64,000 nt of DNA, taken from positions 116,271-180,270 of the forward strand of contig NZ_PPTG01000002.1 of the NCBI RefSeq assembly GCF_002954245.1, read 5' to 3'. This document shows positions 16,164-25,573 of the stretch, one piece after another. Within the stretch, counting starts at the first letter, position 1; every line of letters starts with the position of its first letter. The notes beneath the pieces are model-generated. The model ran no database searches. It was not told where the DNA came from and saw only the letters and a program-made list of their open reading frames with translations. Both the position numbers and the translations under genes were made by a program. Origin of the DNA: Cryobacterium aureum (GTDB lineage Bacteria > Actinomycetota > Actinomycetes > Actinomycetales > Microbacteriaceae).

Positions 16164-17290
16164 CAGGTCTCCAAAGTCGTCGCGAGTAGCGTGGGTGTGA
16201 TTGTCGGGTTGGCGCCGAAGGTTTGCTCCCAGCCGATGCAGCGGGCGACGCCGGCCAGCCCACCCGGGACAGACGGCACGCTCTCCACCTGGTCCGGCAC
16301 CTCACCGATCGTGCCGCCGATGACGTAGCCGATGTCATCACCGATGCCCCAGTCGGTGTCGAGCTGGGGGGCTGCGTCGGTACTCGCGGTGAGGGAGACT
16401 GCTGCGCTGCCATTGCGCAGGATCGCAAGTGCAGCTGCCGCGTGGTCGTCGAGGGTTTCGGTGATGGTGATCGAGGTGGAGGGTGTCCAGCGTTCCTCGA
16501 AGGTGGGCCTGATGTCGTCGAGTACGATCTGGTGCGCCGATTGCGGCCGAACGTCGGCGGTGGCGGTGGAGACGGCCATGACGTCGTTGGCCCCGGATCC
16601 GTTGGCATAGCTCGAGCGGATCTTGAAGTCGGTGACGCACCCGGGCATATCGAAGGTCGCCTGCGGGCCGAGCCCGGCCGGCGCGGCGACGCCAACGCGA
16701 TCGCCCACGAGGAGCACGAAAGTGATGCGTTCAGGTTCGTGTTGCCGTTCTCCGACGATAGTCCATTCGGGGCCGCCCTTCAGGCCGGCGAGGGCTTGGA
16801 GCACGGAGTATAGGCTTTTGTCTTCGTCGTCGGCGAGCTTGAGATCGCGTAGCTTGCCGTCACCGGGAGTGGTGAAGACTACCCGGATCGGGATGCCGCC
16901 ATTCGAACCGGCTGCGGCGTACTTGTCGACCAGGGTCTGGACGATCACATTCTGCCCGACTTGGAGGAAGACCTCGTCGCCGACGAACTTTCGGTCGAGG
17001 TAGGCCTCGACCGTGGCCAGGCTGATCGGAATGACATCGGTCTGGTTGCGTTCGGCCTCGGTGACCATGCCGCCCCATGTCGGAATATTGTCGGTGAGCA
17101 GCCAGAGAACGGATGCCCCCTGCAATACCGCGCGCGGCCAGTTCTCGGGTGCGGTCGGCAGGGGGAGGTTGGCCGTCGTCGACGTGAAGCGTGAGAGTGT
17201 CTTGCCGACCTTCTCGACTTCGAGGCCGGGGAGGTCGGCGATCACATCCCCAGTTTTGAGGTCGCAGGATACCCAGGTGAGGGTCGTCAT
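16163..17290 (-). CDS. Minor tail/hub protein (Gp37-like, siphovirus)
   Basis: 375 residues. The start MTTLTWVSCDLKTGDVIADLPGLEVEKVGKTLSRFTST, a Gly-Gly-Met-Val-Thr strand, and a D-x-x-P-[ST]-x-EERW block match actinophage tail proteins of the ReqiPepy6 Gp37-like type, which form the baseplate hub. It lies between the M23 peptidase and the fibre gene, overlapping the peptidase stop by 4 nt (ATGA). Confidence 0.75.
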   Translation of the reverse strand: MTTLTWVSCDLKTGDVIADLPGLEVEKVGKTLSRFTSTTANLPLPTAPENWPRAVLQGASVLWLLTDNIPTWGGMVTEAERNQTDVIPISLATVEAYLDRKFVGDEVFLQVGQNVIVQTLVDKYAAAGSNGGIPIRVVFTTPGDGKLRDLKLADDEDKSLYSVLQALAGLKGGPEWTIVGERQHEPERITFVLLVGDRVGVAAPAGLGPQATFDMPGCVTDFKIRSSYANGSGANDVMAVSTATADVRPQSAHQIVLDDIRPTFEERWTPSTSITITETLDDHAAAALAILRNGSAAVSLTASTDAAPQLDTDWGIGDDIGYVIGGTIGEVPDQVESVPSVPGGLAGVARCIGWEQTFGANPTITPTLLATTLET

Positions 17291-18027
17291 GAGCTGAGAA
17301 CGGCGACGGCCTGAGCGAATCGCACGGCGTCGACGGAGAGGAGGTTAGCCACGGCGGGCGGCTGCACGACCCGGTATTCCGGGCTTGTCATGCCGTTGTA
17401 GGCCGCCACCGTGCCAATCCACATTTCGTAGGCCTCGACCGTTGCAAAGCGGTGCGAGCCTGCGGCAGTCAGGGCAGCGATTTCGCCGGTTTCGCCATTG
17501 CGTAGGTACATCGTGGGGGTCTTCACAATCTGTAAGGGCTTGACGGGAACTACGGGAATGTTGGGCGTGGCGACTGCGGTGATGGTGTCGGCCGCGGGCG
17601 CTGAGTCCTCGATGGCCGCGAGGATGTACGGGGCTGGGTCGTCGGTGCCGATGCCGAACACGCACGCGGACGAGTTGCCGTGCACGGTGTGGACGTGGGG
17701 GCCGCCCCAGGCAGAGCCGGTGAACTCACCCCAGGTAGCAGCCTCACCGACGAACGCACCTGTCGCGATAACGGTGCCCGCTTTCGGTATCCGATTGATG
17801 AGGTGGCAGTAGCCCGAGTAATCGCCAAGACCATGCCGGATCGCGAGGGTTTGACCAACCACCGCTGAATGCTTCCACGGCTGGACAGTGCCGCCGCGAT
17901 AGCACGGGATCTTCTGGCGACCCGCACACCGAATGTCTTGGCCGTGATGCGACACCGGGTAGTAGGGGCCTTTGATGCCGTAGCGATTACCCCACCGCGA
18001 TTCGGCATAAAACTCGGCGACAGTCAC
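17287..18027 (-). CDS. M23-type peptidase (endolysin or tail-tip lysin)
   Basis: 246 residues. The zinc ligands of LytM/M23 metallopeptidases are visible as HHGQDI (H-x3-D) and GGPHVHTVHG (H-x-H), with LAIRHGLGDYSGYCHL between them. The C-terminal half (from about residue 165) contains MYLRNGETGEIAALTAAGSHRFATVEAYEMWIG, a possible wall-binding module. It would cut peptide bridges of peptidoglycan. No other lysin gene is present, so it is the best endolysin candidate, though its place among the tail-tip genes also allows a tail lysin. Confidence 0.82.
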   Translation of the reverse strand: MTVAEFYAESRWGNRYGIKGPYYPVSHHGQDIRCAGRQKIPCYRGGTVQPWKHSAVVGQTLAIRHGLGDYSGYCHLINRIPKAGTVIATGAFVGEAATWGEFTGSAWGGPHVHTVHGNSSACVFGIGTDDPAPYILAAIEDSAPAADTITAVATPNIPVVPVKPLQIVKTPTMYLRNGETGEIAALTAAGSHRFATVEAYEMWIGTVAAYNGMTSPEYRVVQPPAVANLLSVDAVRFAQAVAVLSS

Positions 18028-18029
18028 GC

Positions 18030-19061
18030 TCAGTATTCCCCGGCTGCGAGCGCATGAGTCTCAGCGGTCACTTGGTATGCAGCGGAGACGGTGCCTTCTG
18101 AGGTGAACGTGATGGTGCACCCCGTGCTCGCAGGAAGTGTCACATATCCTTTCCGTGCGAATCCGTAGTACTGCCCGCCGATATTGGTATAGATGCGGGC
18201 CTGCGGGTTGAAGCTCAGCACTCCCGCTGATGCGGTGACGCCGATACCGGCAGTGCCAGCAGACGAGGGACTGATCAGTCCACTCACATCAACAACGACA
18301 CGCTGAGCGTAGGGCTGTGCCTGGATGATGACCGGGTCGCCGAGCACGACACCACCACTGACATAGGCGGTGTTGACGAGCTGGAGCGAATCCCGCAGGG
18401 GAGACCGACCCAGACCCGCACGGCTCCATGCCGTGCCATTCCAGCGCAGCAGGCCCACAGTCCAGTCATCGATGAGTTGACCTGGGTACGGCGCTGCTGG
18501 GTAATCGCTCGCTGTCGGGCAGGGAAGGATCCCGCCCGCCGCGACCGCATACGGCGCAACCCACGTCACGACGGGGGAGCCGGCACCAGACTTGGGCACG
18601 TTGATCCGCGCTACCACGAACGTGTGTGCCACCGGTGGCACCGGCGTCGGCTGCCCGGCGACGGCCTGGCCGGCGAGGTACTTGCGGGTGACCGCCGGAA
18701 CTGTCGACCCGTCTGATTCTGACGGGTCGTCGACCTGCACGTAGAGGATGTCGGTGCGCGCGTATGACGCATTCGCGGCCGCCATCGAGCCTGACGCGGC
18801 CGCGTCGAACGCGAAGTCGTACGGCCCCGCCTCAGCGGCGGCCTGCACGTCAGCGGTGCCGGCGAACGGGCCGCACGTCCAGGTCGTCGACGTTGCGGTG
18901 ACCGTCGTGGTGCTCGTGCCGGGACGCACGCCGGAACGGGCGCCGAGCGGCCGGGCCGCGGTGGCACCCGCGAGGGCGACGGCGGCGGCCTGGCGCAGCA
19001 TCCGTCCCGAGTAGGCGGGGGCACCGTCAACGGCGTTGACCGGGTGGAGGGTGTCAGTCAT
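18030..19061 (-). CDS. Minor tail/baseplate protein
   Basis: 343 residues. The N-terminal part MTDTLHPVNAVDGAPAYSGRMLRQ with a V-RPGTSTTTVTATSTTWTC strand pattern is typical of actinophage upper baseplate or receptor-binding proteins. The middle holds a DWTVGLLRWNGTAWSRAGL segment and the C-terminus is beta-rich. Specific function not recognised; the position between the Dit-like protein and the lysin supports a tail-tip part. Confidence 0.7.
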   Translation of the reverse strand: MTDTLHPVNAVDGAPAYSGRMLRQAAAVALAGATAARPLGARSGVRPGTSTTTVTATSTTWTCGPFAGTADVQAAAEAGPYDFAFDAAASGSMAAANASYARTDILYVQVDDPSESDGSTVPAVTRKYLAGQAVAGQPTPVPPVAHTFVVARINVPKSGAGSPVVTWVAPYAVAAGGILPCPTASDYPAAPYPGQLIDDWTVGLLRWNGTAWSRAGLGRSPLRDSLQLVNTAYVSGGVVLGDPVIIQAQPYAQRVVVDVSGLISPSSAGTAGIGVTASAGVLSFNPQARIYTNIGGQYYGFARKGYVTLPASTGCTITFTSEGTVSAAYQVTAETHALAAGEY

Positions 19062-19068
19062 GGGGCTC

Positions 19069-19923
19069 CTAGCTGTCGGCCGGGGTGGCCGTGATGGTGA
19101 GCTGCGAGGCAGCGTTGAAGGATGCGGCGGTGAAAGCCCAGGTGTTCACGCCCGGCTCGAACGAGCTCCAGCCGCGCGCACGGATGTACTTGTTGCGCGA
19201 CGCCTGCCCGTTGGCGAGTACTTCGTGCCGCTCGTAGTCGATGTCGAGCCACTCGCCGGCAGCGAGCACCAACGACGGCGCGAACACGAGCTGCCCACCG
19301 CCCGGGCCGGCATGCGTCACGATCGGCCCAACGCACGGGCCATCGATACGTCCAAAGACCGGACCCGCAGTGTTGCCCGGGTTGGTCAAGGTGATCTGCC
19401 CGGTGGCCTGCACCGCGCTGATCACGACCGGCACGGTGAAGGGGATGGTCAGTCCGCCGGTTGTTGACGGGAGGGAGGTGGATCCGGTCAGGGGGGCGTG
19501 GAGTTTGCGCGGGTCGAGGGCGACGACCTGAATCGACCACTGCGCCACGGTCGTGCTGATCCGCTCGAAGATGACCTTGCCAGCTCGGCGGACCATGCAA
19601 TGTCGGAACTGACCGTTTTCCTCAATGGTTAGCAGTGAGTCTTCGAGCGTGCACGCCGCGCTGAGTTGTAACTCTGCGCGTTTCAGCTCGGCCCACGAGG
19701 ATGTGAAGACCTTGCCGCCGATGCCGATGTCCCGGCTCTCCTCGTAGGCAAGCCCGGCCGATCCGCCCTGCCCGCGTACTTTCTGTTCGACCCTGATAGT
19801 CGAGGCGGGCGAACCCTCCCAGCCCTCGAATTCCTCCATCAGCCACTCAGTGCCCGTGGTGGGATCGATGGCTGAAAGAGCGAGGCCGGAGAGCACCGGG
19901 TGGGTTGTCTCAAGTTCATACAT
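19069..19923 (-). CDS. Distal tail protein (Dit-like)
   Basis: 284 residues immediately after the tape measure gene, the standard place of the distal tail protein. An N-terminal beta-rich domain (residues 1-125) is followed by a galectin-like C-terminal half (LPSTTGGLTIPFTVPVVISA, a GNTAGPVFGRIDGP block, and a W-FEPGVNTWAF end), which matches siphovirus Dit organisation. Confidence 0.75.
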   Translation of the reverse strand: MYELETTHPVLSGLALSAIDPTTGTEWLMEEFEGWEGSPASTIRVEQKVRGQGGSAGLAYEESRDIGIGGKVFTSSWAELKRAELQLSAACTLEDSLLTIEENGQFRHCMVRRAGKVIFERISTTVAQWSIQVVALDPRKLHAPLTGSTSLPSTTGGLTIPFTVPVVISAVQATGQITLTNPGNTAGPVFGRIDGPCVGPIVTHAGPGGGQLVFAPSLVLAAGEWLDIDYERHEVLANGQASRNKYIRARGWSSFEPGVNTWAFTAASFNAASQLTITATPADS

Positions 19924-22900
19924 CTAGACCCCCAATCGGTTTTGCTGACGAGCGACTTCCATCGCTGTAGCCCTGGCGCTGACCGCCTCGTAGACGTTGA
20001 TCGTTTGATCGCGCACGGGGGGCCGCTCTCGCGTCGACCGTGCAGCCGGCGTGCTCCCATTCGCGAACGACTGCGCGTCGTTGGGCACGAGGCGTTGGCC
20101 GAACCGCTCGGCGACATCCGCGAGGATCGCCATGGAACGGCCGCGCTTGGACGGGGTGAGCGGGATGTACGCCTCACCACCGGTCTCAGGTTCAGCCCAC
20201 ACGCGTATCGCACCGGCGCGTTCGATCTGGGCCACGTGGCGCTCGGACACGCTGCCTTGGGCGTGGAACGAAACCACGGCGCCATTGGCGTAGGAGCCCA
20301 TCTGGCCGTTGCCCGATGCCGCCCCGTTCGTATCCGGCATAATCGCACGCATATCGATTCCGGCGATCCGGTCACTAAGTGCCTGCACCTTGGACAGCGC
20401 TGCGTCGGTGCTGATCTGTACCTCGGGGCTGAGACCCTCGATCTTCAGGCCGTAGTCGAGAATGATCTGCTCGACGGTAGAGGTGCCAGCGGCGAGCTTG
20501 GTAGCGATCTCGTTGGCCGCGTCGGTGCCGAGCTGTGCGCTGGCCGCGTCGATGACGGTCTTACTGTCGGTCAACCGGGCCGCGAAGGCTCCAGTGGCGT
20601 TCCCAGCTTTCTCAGCAAAGAGCGTCTCGGCGAGGGCGAGCTGCTCGGCCGACCCATTGACGAGGTCGGCGACGAGCGGTGCGCCTTCCGGGCCCAGCTT
20701 GCGGAGTTCCTCAAGAGTGCCTTCAGAGACCTTCCCGGCGAGGGTGACCATGTTCGATTCCCAGTTGTTCTGGTTGTCGACCATCGTCTGCAATTCGGCG
20801 AGGTAGTCATCGAGTCCAACACTGAATCCGTCGTAGTAGTCTTCCCACGAGTCGCTGCTGGACTCGGTCGCGTCGGCGGTCGCCTGCGCGGTCGCCTGGT
20901 TCTTCGCGATGACAGTGTCGTACGCCCCGCCGAGGTCAACGAATGCGGCGTCCGTGGCGGCGATGTCGTCGAGGTGGTCTTGGTTGGCCTTCGCGGCTGC
21001 CTCCGTGGCGGCCGTCTGCGCCTCCGTCGCGGCAGTCGCAGCCTCGGTGGATCCGGTGCCGGCGTCGGTGGCTTCCTTGAGTTCGGCGAATCGTCGGCTG
21101 GCGTCTTCGGTGGCGGGCTCGCCATCGTTGAGCACCTTCCACAGGTCATCGGCACCTCCGCGCATCTCGAGCGCGGTAACCCCGTTCTCGGCGAGTTCCT
21201 TGGCAAGCTTGCTGTTCGGGTCATGCAGGTCCTCAACAGCTTTGCGAACCTTGGCGAGCGCTGCGGGCTGCTGTAGATATGCGTCTACGAGGTCATCCGC
21301 GGCCATGCCCATCTCTTTGGCGGAAGTAATCGAGCCGTCTTTTTGCAGCTTGTCAGCAACCCATGCGCGAGTGTTTTCGTTGATCGCACCCGTCTGGGCG
21401 TCCAACGTGTCCGACAGCCCCCGTGCGTCATTGGCGGCATTGGCGCTATTGGTGGCGAAGGCACCGAGAATGACGGCCGCAGCAGTGAGAGCAATGCCAA
21501 CGATTCCGCCGGCGAGCGCTGTGCCCTTCATCGTGGTGTTCAGAAGGGTCATCGCTGCGCGGAATTCAACAACCTTGGGTACGGCGAGGAGGAACGTGCC
21601 ACCGAGCAGGAGTGCGGCGGCAGTACCGACGCCAAGCCAGAAGACCGAGCCCTGCAGTCCGTCATCAAGGTTGCTGTACCAGTCGACGACACCGGTGAGG
21701 ATCTGCACCATGTCGCGCATGACGTCATTCGAAGCCGACCCGCTTTTGATGAAGGCTGCGTCCATGGATCCGCCGAGCATCTCGATGTCACCGGCGAGGT
21801 TGTCTAGCTTCATGCGAGCCTGTTCGGCAGCGAATCCGCTGTCGTTGACGTTGGCCGTCCACTCGGCTACACCTTCGCTACCCTTGGCGTAGAGGATGCC
21901 GGCAACGTTTGCGGACTCTGCGCCGAAGATTGCGCCGAGCGCTGCGGATCGGGTCTGTTCGTCGAGGTCGCCGAGACCCTTCTGAAGTTGACCGGCAGCG
22001 TCCTCCATAGTCGTGAAGTTGCCCTGCGCGTCGAACACATTGATGCCGTACTCGGCCATAGTGGCAGCCGCCGTCTTCGTCGGCGCAGTGAGGGACTGCA
22101 TGACGCCGCGCAGACCGGTGCCGGCCTTCTCTCCGAGGATGCCGTTTGCGGCGAGCATGGCCAGCGTGCCCACAGTGTCTTCTAGGGGGATCTTCAGGCG
22201 GGCGAAGGTCGGCCCGACGTATTCGAGCGCGAGGGCAAGGTCATCCACTGAGCCCTGCGCCTTGCCGGCTCCGGCGGCGAGCAGGTCGGCGACGTGCATG
22301 GTTTGGGTGCCCTTGAGATTGAACACGGTGAGGGTGGTGGCTGCGATCTCTGCGGCGCGGGCGACCTCGAGTTCACCGGCAGAGGCAAGGGCCAGAGATC
22401 CAACGAGAGAGCCGCCGAGGATGTCCTTGACACTCACACCCGCTTTCGCGAGTTCGGTCTGCGCGTTGGCCGCTTTTGTGGCAGTGAAGACGGTATCCAC
22501 ACCTGCCTGTACAGCGGATGCGCTGAGCGCGTCGAGGTCTTCGCCGCTGGCCATGGTGGCCGCGCCGACCTGAGACACGGCTTGGTCGAAGTCGGCGAAC
22601 TTGGCGACGGCGACGGTGGCCATGGCTGCGAAGGCGGTGCCGATGCCGAGAGCGACGGTGCCGACCATACGGCCGGCCTGATCCGACTTGACCTTGAGAG
22701 CTTCGAGCTCGGCGGCGGTCTGCTTGACCTTGGGTGCTGCAGTCGCGTTCTCGTCGCCGAGCTTCTTCGTGCTCTTGCCAGCCTCATCGACGGGAGCTTT
22801 CGCAGCCTTCGAGGCCTTGCCGGTCTTATCGATGTCCGTCGCGAGTGGGGCGACCTTCTTCGATGCCTTCTCAGACTCGTCGCCGACAGCTTTGGTGCTC

Positions 22901-23109
22901 TTGCCGGCGTCGTCGAGCGGGGACTTCGCGTTCTTCGCGGCGGTGCCGGTCTTGTCGACCTCGGTGCCGAGCGGCGAGACCTTTTTGGCCGTGCTTTCGG
23001 CGGTGGTACCGAGTCCGGCGAGTGCCTTATCGGCGGCTTTCGCGTCCTGCTGGAATACCTCCGCTCCCATCATCTGAAGGGCGAAGCTGATTGCGCCTGC
23101 GTTGAACAC
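19924..23109 (-). CDS. Tape measure protein
   Basis: 1061 residues, the longest protein of the prophage; its length sets the tail length. The GTG start at 23109 lies 83 nt inside the frameshifted chaperone gene. A Lys/Ala/Glu-rich helical N-terminus with SPLGTEVDKTGTAAKNAK-type repeats is followed by a TP901-like core (QVGAATMASGEDLDALSASAVQAG; GTGLRGVMQSLTAP), two hydrophobic helices near residues 490-545, and long coiled-coil stretches. Confidence 0.93.
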   Translation of the reverse strand: MFNAGAISFALQMMGAEVFQQDAKAADKALAGLGTTAESTAKKVSPLGTEVDKTGTAAKNAKSPLDDAGKSTKAVGDESEKASKKVAPLATDIDKTGKASKAAKAPVDEAGKSTKKLGDENATAAPKVKQTAAELEALKVKSDQAGRMVGTVALGIGTAFAAMATVAVAKFADFDQAVSQVGAATMASGEDLDALSASAVQAGVDTVFTATKAANAQTELAKAGVSVKDILGGSLVGSLALASAGELEVARAAEIAATTLTVFNLKGTQTMHVADLLAAGAGKAQGSVDDLALALEYVGPTFARLKIPLEDTVGTLAMLAANGILGEKAGTGLRGVMQSLTAPTKTAAATMAEYGINVFDAQGNFTTMEDAAGQLQKGLGDLDEQTRSAALGAIFGAESANVAGILYAKGSEGVAEWTANVNDSGFAAEQARMKLDNLAGDIEMLGGSMDAAFIKSGSASNDVMRDMVQILTGVVDWYSNLDDGLQGSVFWLGVGTAAALLLGGTFLLAVPKVVEFRAAMTLLNTTMKGTALAGGIVGIALTAAAVILGAFATNSANAANDARGLSDTLDAQTGAINENTRAWVADKLQKDGSITSAKEMGMAADDLVDAYLQQPAALAKVRKAVEDLHDPNSKLAKELAENGVTALEMRGGADDLWKVLNDGEPATEDASRRFAELKEATDAGTGSTEAATAATEAQTAATEAAAKANQDHLDDIAATDAAFVDLGGAYDTVIAKNQATAQATADATESSSDSWEDYYDGFSVGLDDYLAELQTMVDNQNNWESNMVTLAGKVSEGTLEELRKLGPEGAPLVADLVNGSAEQLALAETLFAEKAGNATGAFAARLTDSKTVIDAASAQLGTDAANEIATKLAAGTSTVEQIILDYGLKIEGLSPEVQISTDAALSKVQALSDRIAGIDMRAIMPDTNGAASGNGQMGSYANGAVVSFHAQGSVSERHVAQIERAGAIRVWAEPETGGEAYIPLTPSKRGRSMAILADVAERFGQRLVPNDAQSFANGSTPAARSTRERPPVRDQTINVYEAVSARATAMEVARQQNRLGV

Positions 23110-23829
23110 CGGCCATCACCTCTTTCTGTAGCCAGGACGGCTCGGGGTCGTCGATGAGGCGGTGAATGGCGGACCTGATGAAGTGCCATGTACGGGTGTC
23201 GAGCGCCCGGTCAAGGTCCGGGATGATGCCGTGCTGCGCGAGGTCGAGTTCGACCTCGCCGAAGAGTTGCGGGAGCGCGAGGGTCCAGAGCTCTACAGCG
23301 GTGATGCTTCGGGCGTGGTCGTCGACTGCTTCGGTTTGCGCGACCGCTTGGCGGCCGGCAGCTTGTCGACGGTCGTAGTACTCGCGGCGGTAGGCCGGAT
23401 AGGTGCCTGTAAGCGGATCAGGTGTTCCAATGCCGTACTGGGCGCGGTCTGCGTTGGTGAGATCCCCAAACTCATGGTCAGGAGCAGGAGTGCTTTTTTT
23501 GCGCCAGCCATGCCTTCACCGCCGCTCAGGTAGGCGTTGACGCCGTCGAGGCCGAGCACGGTCTGCCAGTAGAACGACGGCAGGAGAACGTTCTGGCCTT
23601 CGTTCAGGCTGAGGTCGTTCTGCACGCGCTCGTAGACGTCGAAGCCGACTGCTTCGGCGAGCACGGCCTCCATCTCGGAGCCAGGGCGTTCGCTGGCGAC
23701 GATCTGCACGAACAGATCAGTGAGTGCCTGGCCGCGGCGCCCGCCGAGCGGCTTGATGATGAACGGCTCGGCGATGCCGTCGATCTGGATGTGAAGGTCG
23801 CGGCCGTGGAGTGTTGCGGTGGTGGTCAT
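23027..23829 (-). CDS. Tail assembly chaperone, -1 frameshifted long form (G-T type)
   Basis: Frame 0 from ATG 23829 runs 112 codons to the slippery site (23500-23494). After a -1 shift it continues as STPAPDHEFGDLTNADRAQYG, then W-H-F-I-R-S-A-I-H-R-L and ends at the TAA at 23027-23029, adding 155 residues (267 in total). The extension is an open, well-composed frame with no ATG of its own at the junction and runs 83 nt into the tape measure gene. This is the classical arrangement by which siphoviruses make two chaperones that load the tape measure. Confidence 0.88.
23293..23829 (-). CDS. Tail assembly chaperone, short form (G type)
   Basis: 178 residues from ATG 23829 (MTTTATLHGRDLHIQIDGIA). 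The first 112 residues are shared with the frameshift product; without the shift, translation ends at 23293 with a basic, Pro/Thr-rich tail. It follows the major tail protein gene, as in other siphoviruses, and helps keep the tape measure soluble. Confidence 0.85.
   Translation of the reverse strand: MTTTATLHGRDLHIQIDGIAEPFIIKPLGGRRGQALTDLFVQIVASERPGSEMEAVLAEAVGFDVYERVQNDLSLNEGQNVLLPSFYWQTVLGLDGVNAYLSGGEGMAGAKKALLLLTMSLGISPTQTAPSTALEHLIRLQAPIRPTAASTTTVDKLPAAKRSRKPKQSTTTPEASPL
23494..23500 (-). promoter_or_regulatory. Programmed -1 frameshift slippery site A AAA AAA
   Basis: The minus strand reads GGC GCA AAA AAA GCA in frame 0, seven A in register A-AAA-AAA, the optimal X-XXY-YYZ form. Shifting back one base gives the long open frame down to 23027. 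No other frame joins the two halves. Confidence 0.88.
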
Positions 23830-23877
23830 GGGGTATCCCTGCAGATAGGTGAAGCGGATGGTGCTGGAGGTGTGGGG

Positions 23878-23903
23878 CCGGGCGGCCAGTGACGGCCGCC
23901 CGG
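23878..23903 (-). terminator. Hairpin after the major tail protein gene
   Basis: CCGGGCGGCC (23878-23887) pairs perfectly with GGCCGCCCGG (23894-23903) around a 6-nt loop, 10 nt after the stop. It may act as a partial terminator or RNA 3' end that raises tail protein expression relative to downstream genes. Confidence 0.6.
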
Positions 23904-23912
23904 TGGGTGGTG

Positions 23913-24659
23913 CTACGCGCCGCGCAGGTAGCCGAAGGCGGTGCTGGCGCCGACCGCGTTGGTCAGCACGATCGGCGCGGACCCTGCGGTGCCGGCCGGC
24001 ACCTCGAGCACGACGATGTTCGGCTCGCCGGGGATCTGCGAGATCGACGTGACGGCGACGCCGCCGATGGTGGCCGCCGTGATGTTGGCCACGTTGTAGC
24101 CGCGGCAATAGACATTGGCCGAGGCGATCGCCTGTGTGGGCAGCGCCGACTCGATGATCGGGATGCCGGTGCCAGCGATCGGGCTCGTGATGATGCCGAC
24201 CGGGCCGTCGCTGGTGAGGGTGAACGCCCACACGAGCTTGTCCTTGAACCCAGTGGTCGACTTCACCGCGGCGACGGAGTAGGAACCTTCCAGTGCGATG
24301 AGGCTTTCGTCGCGGCCGTCGAACGTCTGCGCGTCGAGCTTGTTGGCAGCGCCGGTGGAGCGGGCGACCTTGAGCAGCTCGACGAGCCATGCCTGGGCGA
24401 TGCGGCCGAGAGCGTCGCGCACGCCCTCCACGGTGAAGGTGATGACCTGGGTGTAGGCGAGCACGTTGGTGCTGTCGGTGCCTTTGAGGCCATACGCTTC
24501 ACGCATCACGGTGATCGGGGTGGGGGTGTTGACGAGGGCGTTGACGTCCCCGGTGATGTTCTCGAAGACGCCCGCGCGCTTGACGCGGAGCATCTCTTCA
24601 TGGGCGAGAGCGAGGGCGCCCTCGGTGACGACGGTGGTGTCGAAGATGGTCGAACTCAT
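23913..24659 (-). CDS. Major tail protein with C-terminal Ig-like domain
   Basis: 248 residues from ATG 24659, with GGAGA upstream. The body (VVTEGALALAHEEMLRVKRAGVFENITGD; EGVRDALGRIAQAWLVELLKVAR) is a tail-tube type. Residues about 165-240 (GIPIIESALPTQAIASANVYCRGYNVANITAATIGGVAV in part, then a TAGSAPIVLTNAVG strand) look like an IPT/TIG immunoglobulin-like domain, often displayed on the tail surface. Position before the chaperones supports the call. Confidence 0.85.
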   Translation of the reverse strand: MSSTIFDTTVVTEGALALAHEEMLRVKRAGVFENITGDVNALVNTPTPITVMREAYGLKGTDSTNVLAYTQVITFTVEGVRDALGRIAQAWLVELLKVARSTGAANKLDAQTFDGRDESLIALEGSYSVAAVKSTTGFKDKLVWAFTLTSDGPVGIITSPIAGTGIPIIESALPTQAIASANVYCRGYNVANITAATIGGVAVTSISQIPGEPNIVVLEVPAGTAGSAPIVLTNAVGASTAFGYLRGA

Positions 24660-24737
24660 GGTTGGGTCTCCAATTGGGGTGGTGCCGGGCATGCCGGCTG
24701 AACCCCACGGTTGTGGGGAGGTTTGAGGGGGCGTGCG

Positions 24738-25166
24738 TTACTGTGGGCGCCGACCGAGGAAATGGAACGTCTGTGAAGTCGCGCAGCGCCCGGATGAGTC
24801 AGCCGACAGCGCGAGCGACGAGAAGAGCTCGCACCACGAGACGTTCATCCCGGGCGGCACGTTCTGCTTCTGGTCCAGCGGGGCACTGATCAGTGCGGCG
24901 AGGTTCTCGGCTGCGATGCTGCTGCCCTTGATGCGGGACATGATCTGCACGCGGTAGAGCATGTTCGCGCGGCCGTCAGCGATCGGGGATAGCCACGAGA
25001 GCACGATGCAGTTGTCATTCGTCGTGGGCATCGTGGGGCCGTTGGTGTAGATGCCGCGGTCGGTGGCCGCATACGAGCCGGTCGAGTACACGCCGACTCC
25101 GCTGTCTGCGAGGTGCTGCGCGAGCGCCCGGCGGAAGATGATCGGGTAGGCGTCGGGGTCAACCAC
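24738..25166 (-). CDS. Tail terminator-like protein
   Basis: 142 residues (MVDPDAYPIIFRRALAQHLADSGVGVYS). The helix-then-strand start with a phage minor capsid/tail completion pattern (IVLSWLSPIADGRANMLYRVQIMSR) and the place just before the major tail protein fit the tail terminator that caps the tube. Its start overlaps the upstream stop by 8 nt. Confidence 0.7.
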   Translation of the reverse strand: MVDPDAYPIIFRRALAQHLADSGVGVYSTGSYAATDRGIYTNGPTMPTTNDNCIVLSWLSPIADGRANMLYRVQIMSRIKGSSIAAENLAALISAPLDQKQNVPPGMNVSWCELFSSLALSADSSGRCATSQTFHFLGRRPQ

Positions 25167-25563
25167 GTTTGGCCTCCGTCCCTACGATCTTGCGCAGCTC
25201 CTCGGCGTTCTGCAGGGCAGGGTCCGAGAGGTAGTGCGACTTGCGGCCGTTCTGAAAGTTCGAGTTGCCGAGGTAGTGGCGGCCGAGGTTGTCGACGAGT
25301 TCGCCGTCCTCATGCCACCGGGCCGCGTAAGGGGTGTCGTAGGTGACCAGGGTCTCGTCGCCGAGCGCCGCGGCCGGCACGACCGTGCCGGACGCGATGA
25401 GGGTGCCGCCGCCGCCCGAGTCGAGCGGGGCCTCGGCAGCAGAGAGTGCGAGCAGTCGTTCGCCAGCAAGGTTCTGCCCCTTGACCGCGCCGAGCAGCAT
25501 GTTGGCGACCATGCCGTCGAGGTTGTTGGTGAAGGTGACGGCGGCGCGGATCTGGCCTGCCAT
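25159..25563 (-). CDS. HK97 gp10-like / minor capsid head-tail protein
   Basis: 134 residues from ATG 25563. The sequence MAGQIRAAVTFTNNLDGMVANMLLGAVKGQNLAGERLLALSAAEAP in part and YDTPYAARWHEDGEL resemble gp10-family head-tail joining proteins, which typically have a Y-A-x-x-[QW]-H-E segment. Genes on both sides are head-tail joining proteins. Confidence 0.72.
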   Translation of the reverse strand: MAGQIRAAVTFTNNLDGMVANMLLGAVKGQNLAGERLLALSAAEAPLDSGGGGTLIASGTVVPAAALGDETLVTYDTPYAARWHEDGELVDNLGRHYLGNSNFQNGRKSHYLSDPALQNAEELRKIVGTEAKRG

Positions 25564-25573
25564 GGTGGCCTCC

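Noticed and set aside
22294..23157. Long plus-strand ORFs opposite the tape measure and other tail genes
   Set aside because: They are mirror frames of Ala/Lys-rich GC-rich coding DNA, with Arg/Gly/His-heavy translations and no ribosome-binding sites.
23293..24390. 365-residue frame covering the short chaperone
   Set aside because: The part before ATG 23829 is an Arg-rich mirror of the major tail protein gene; the real start is at 23829.
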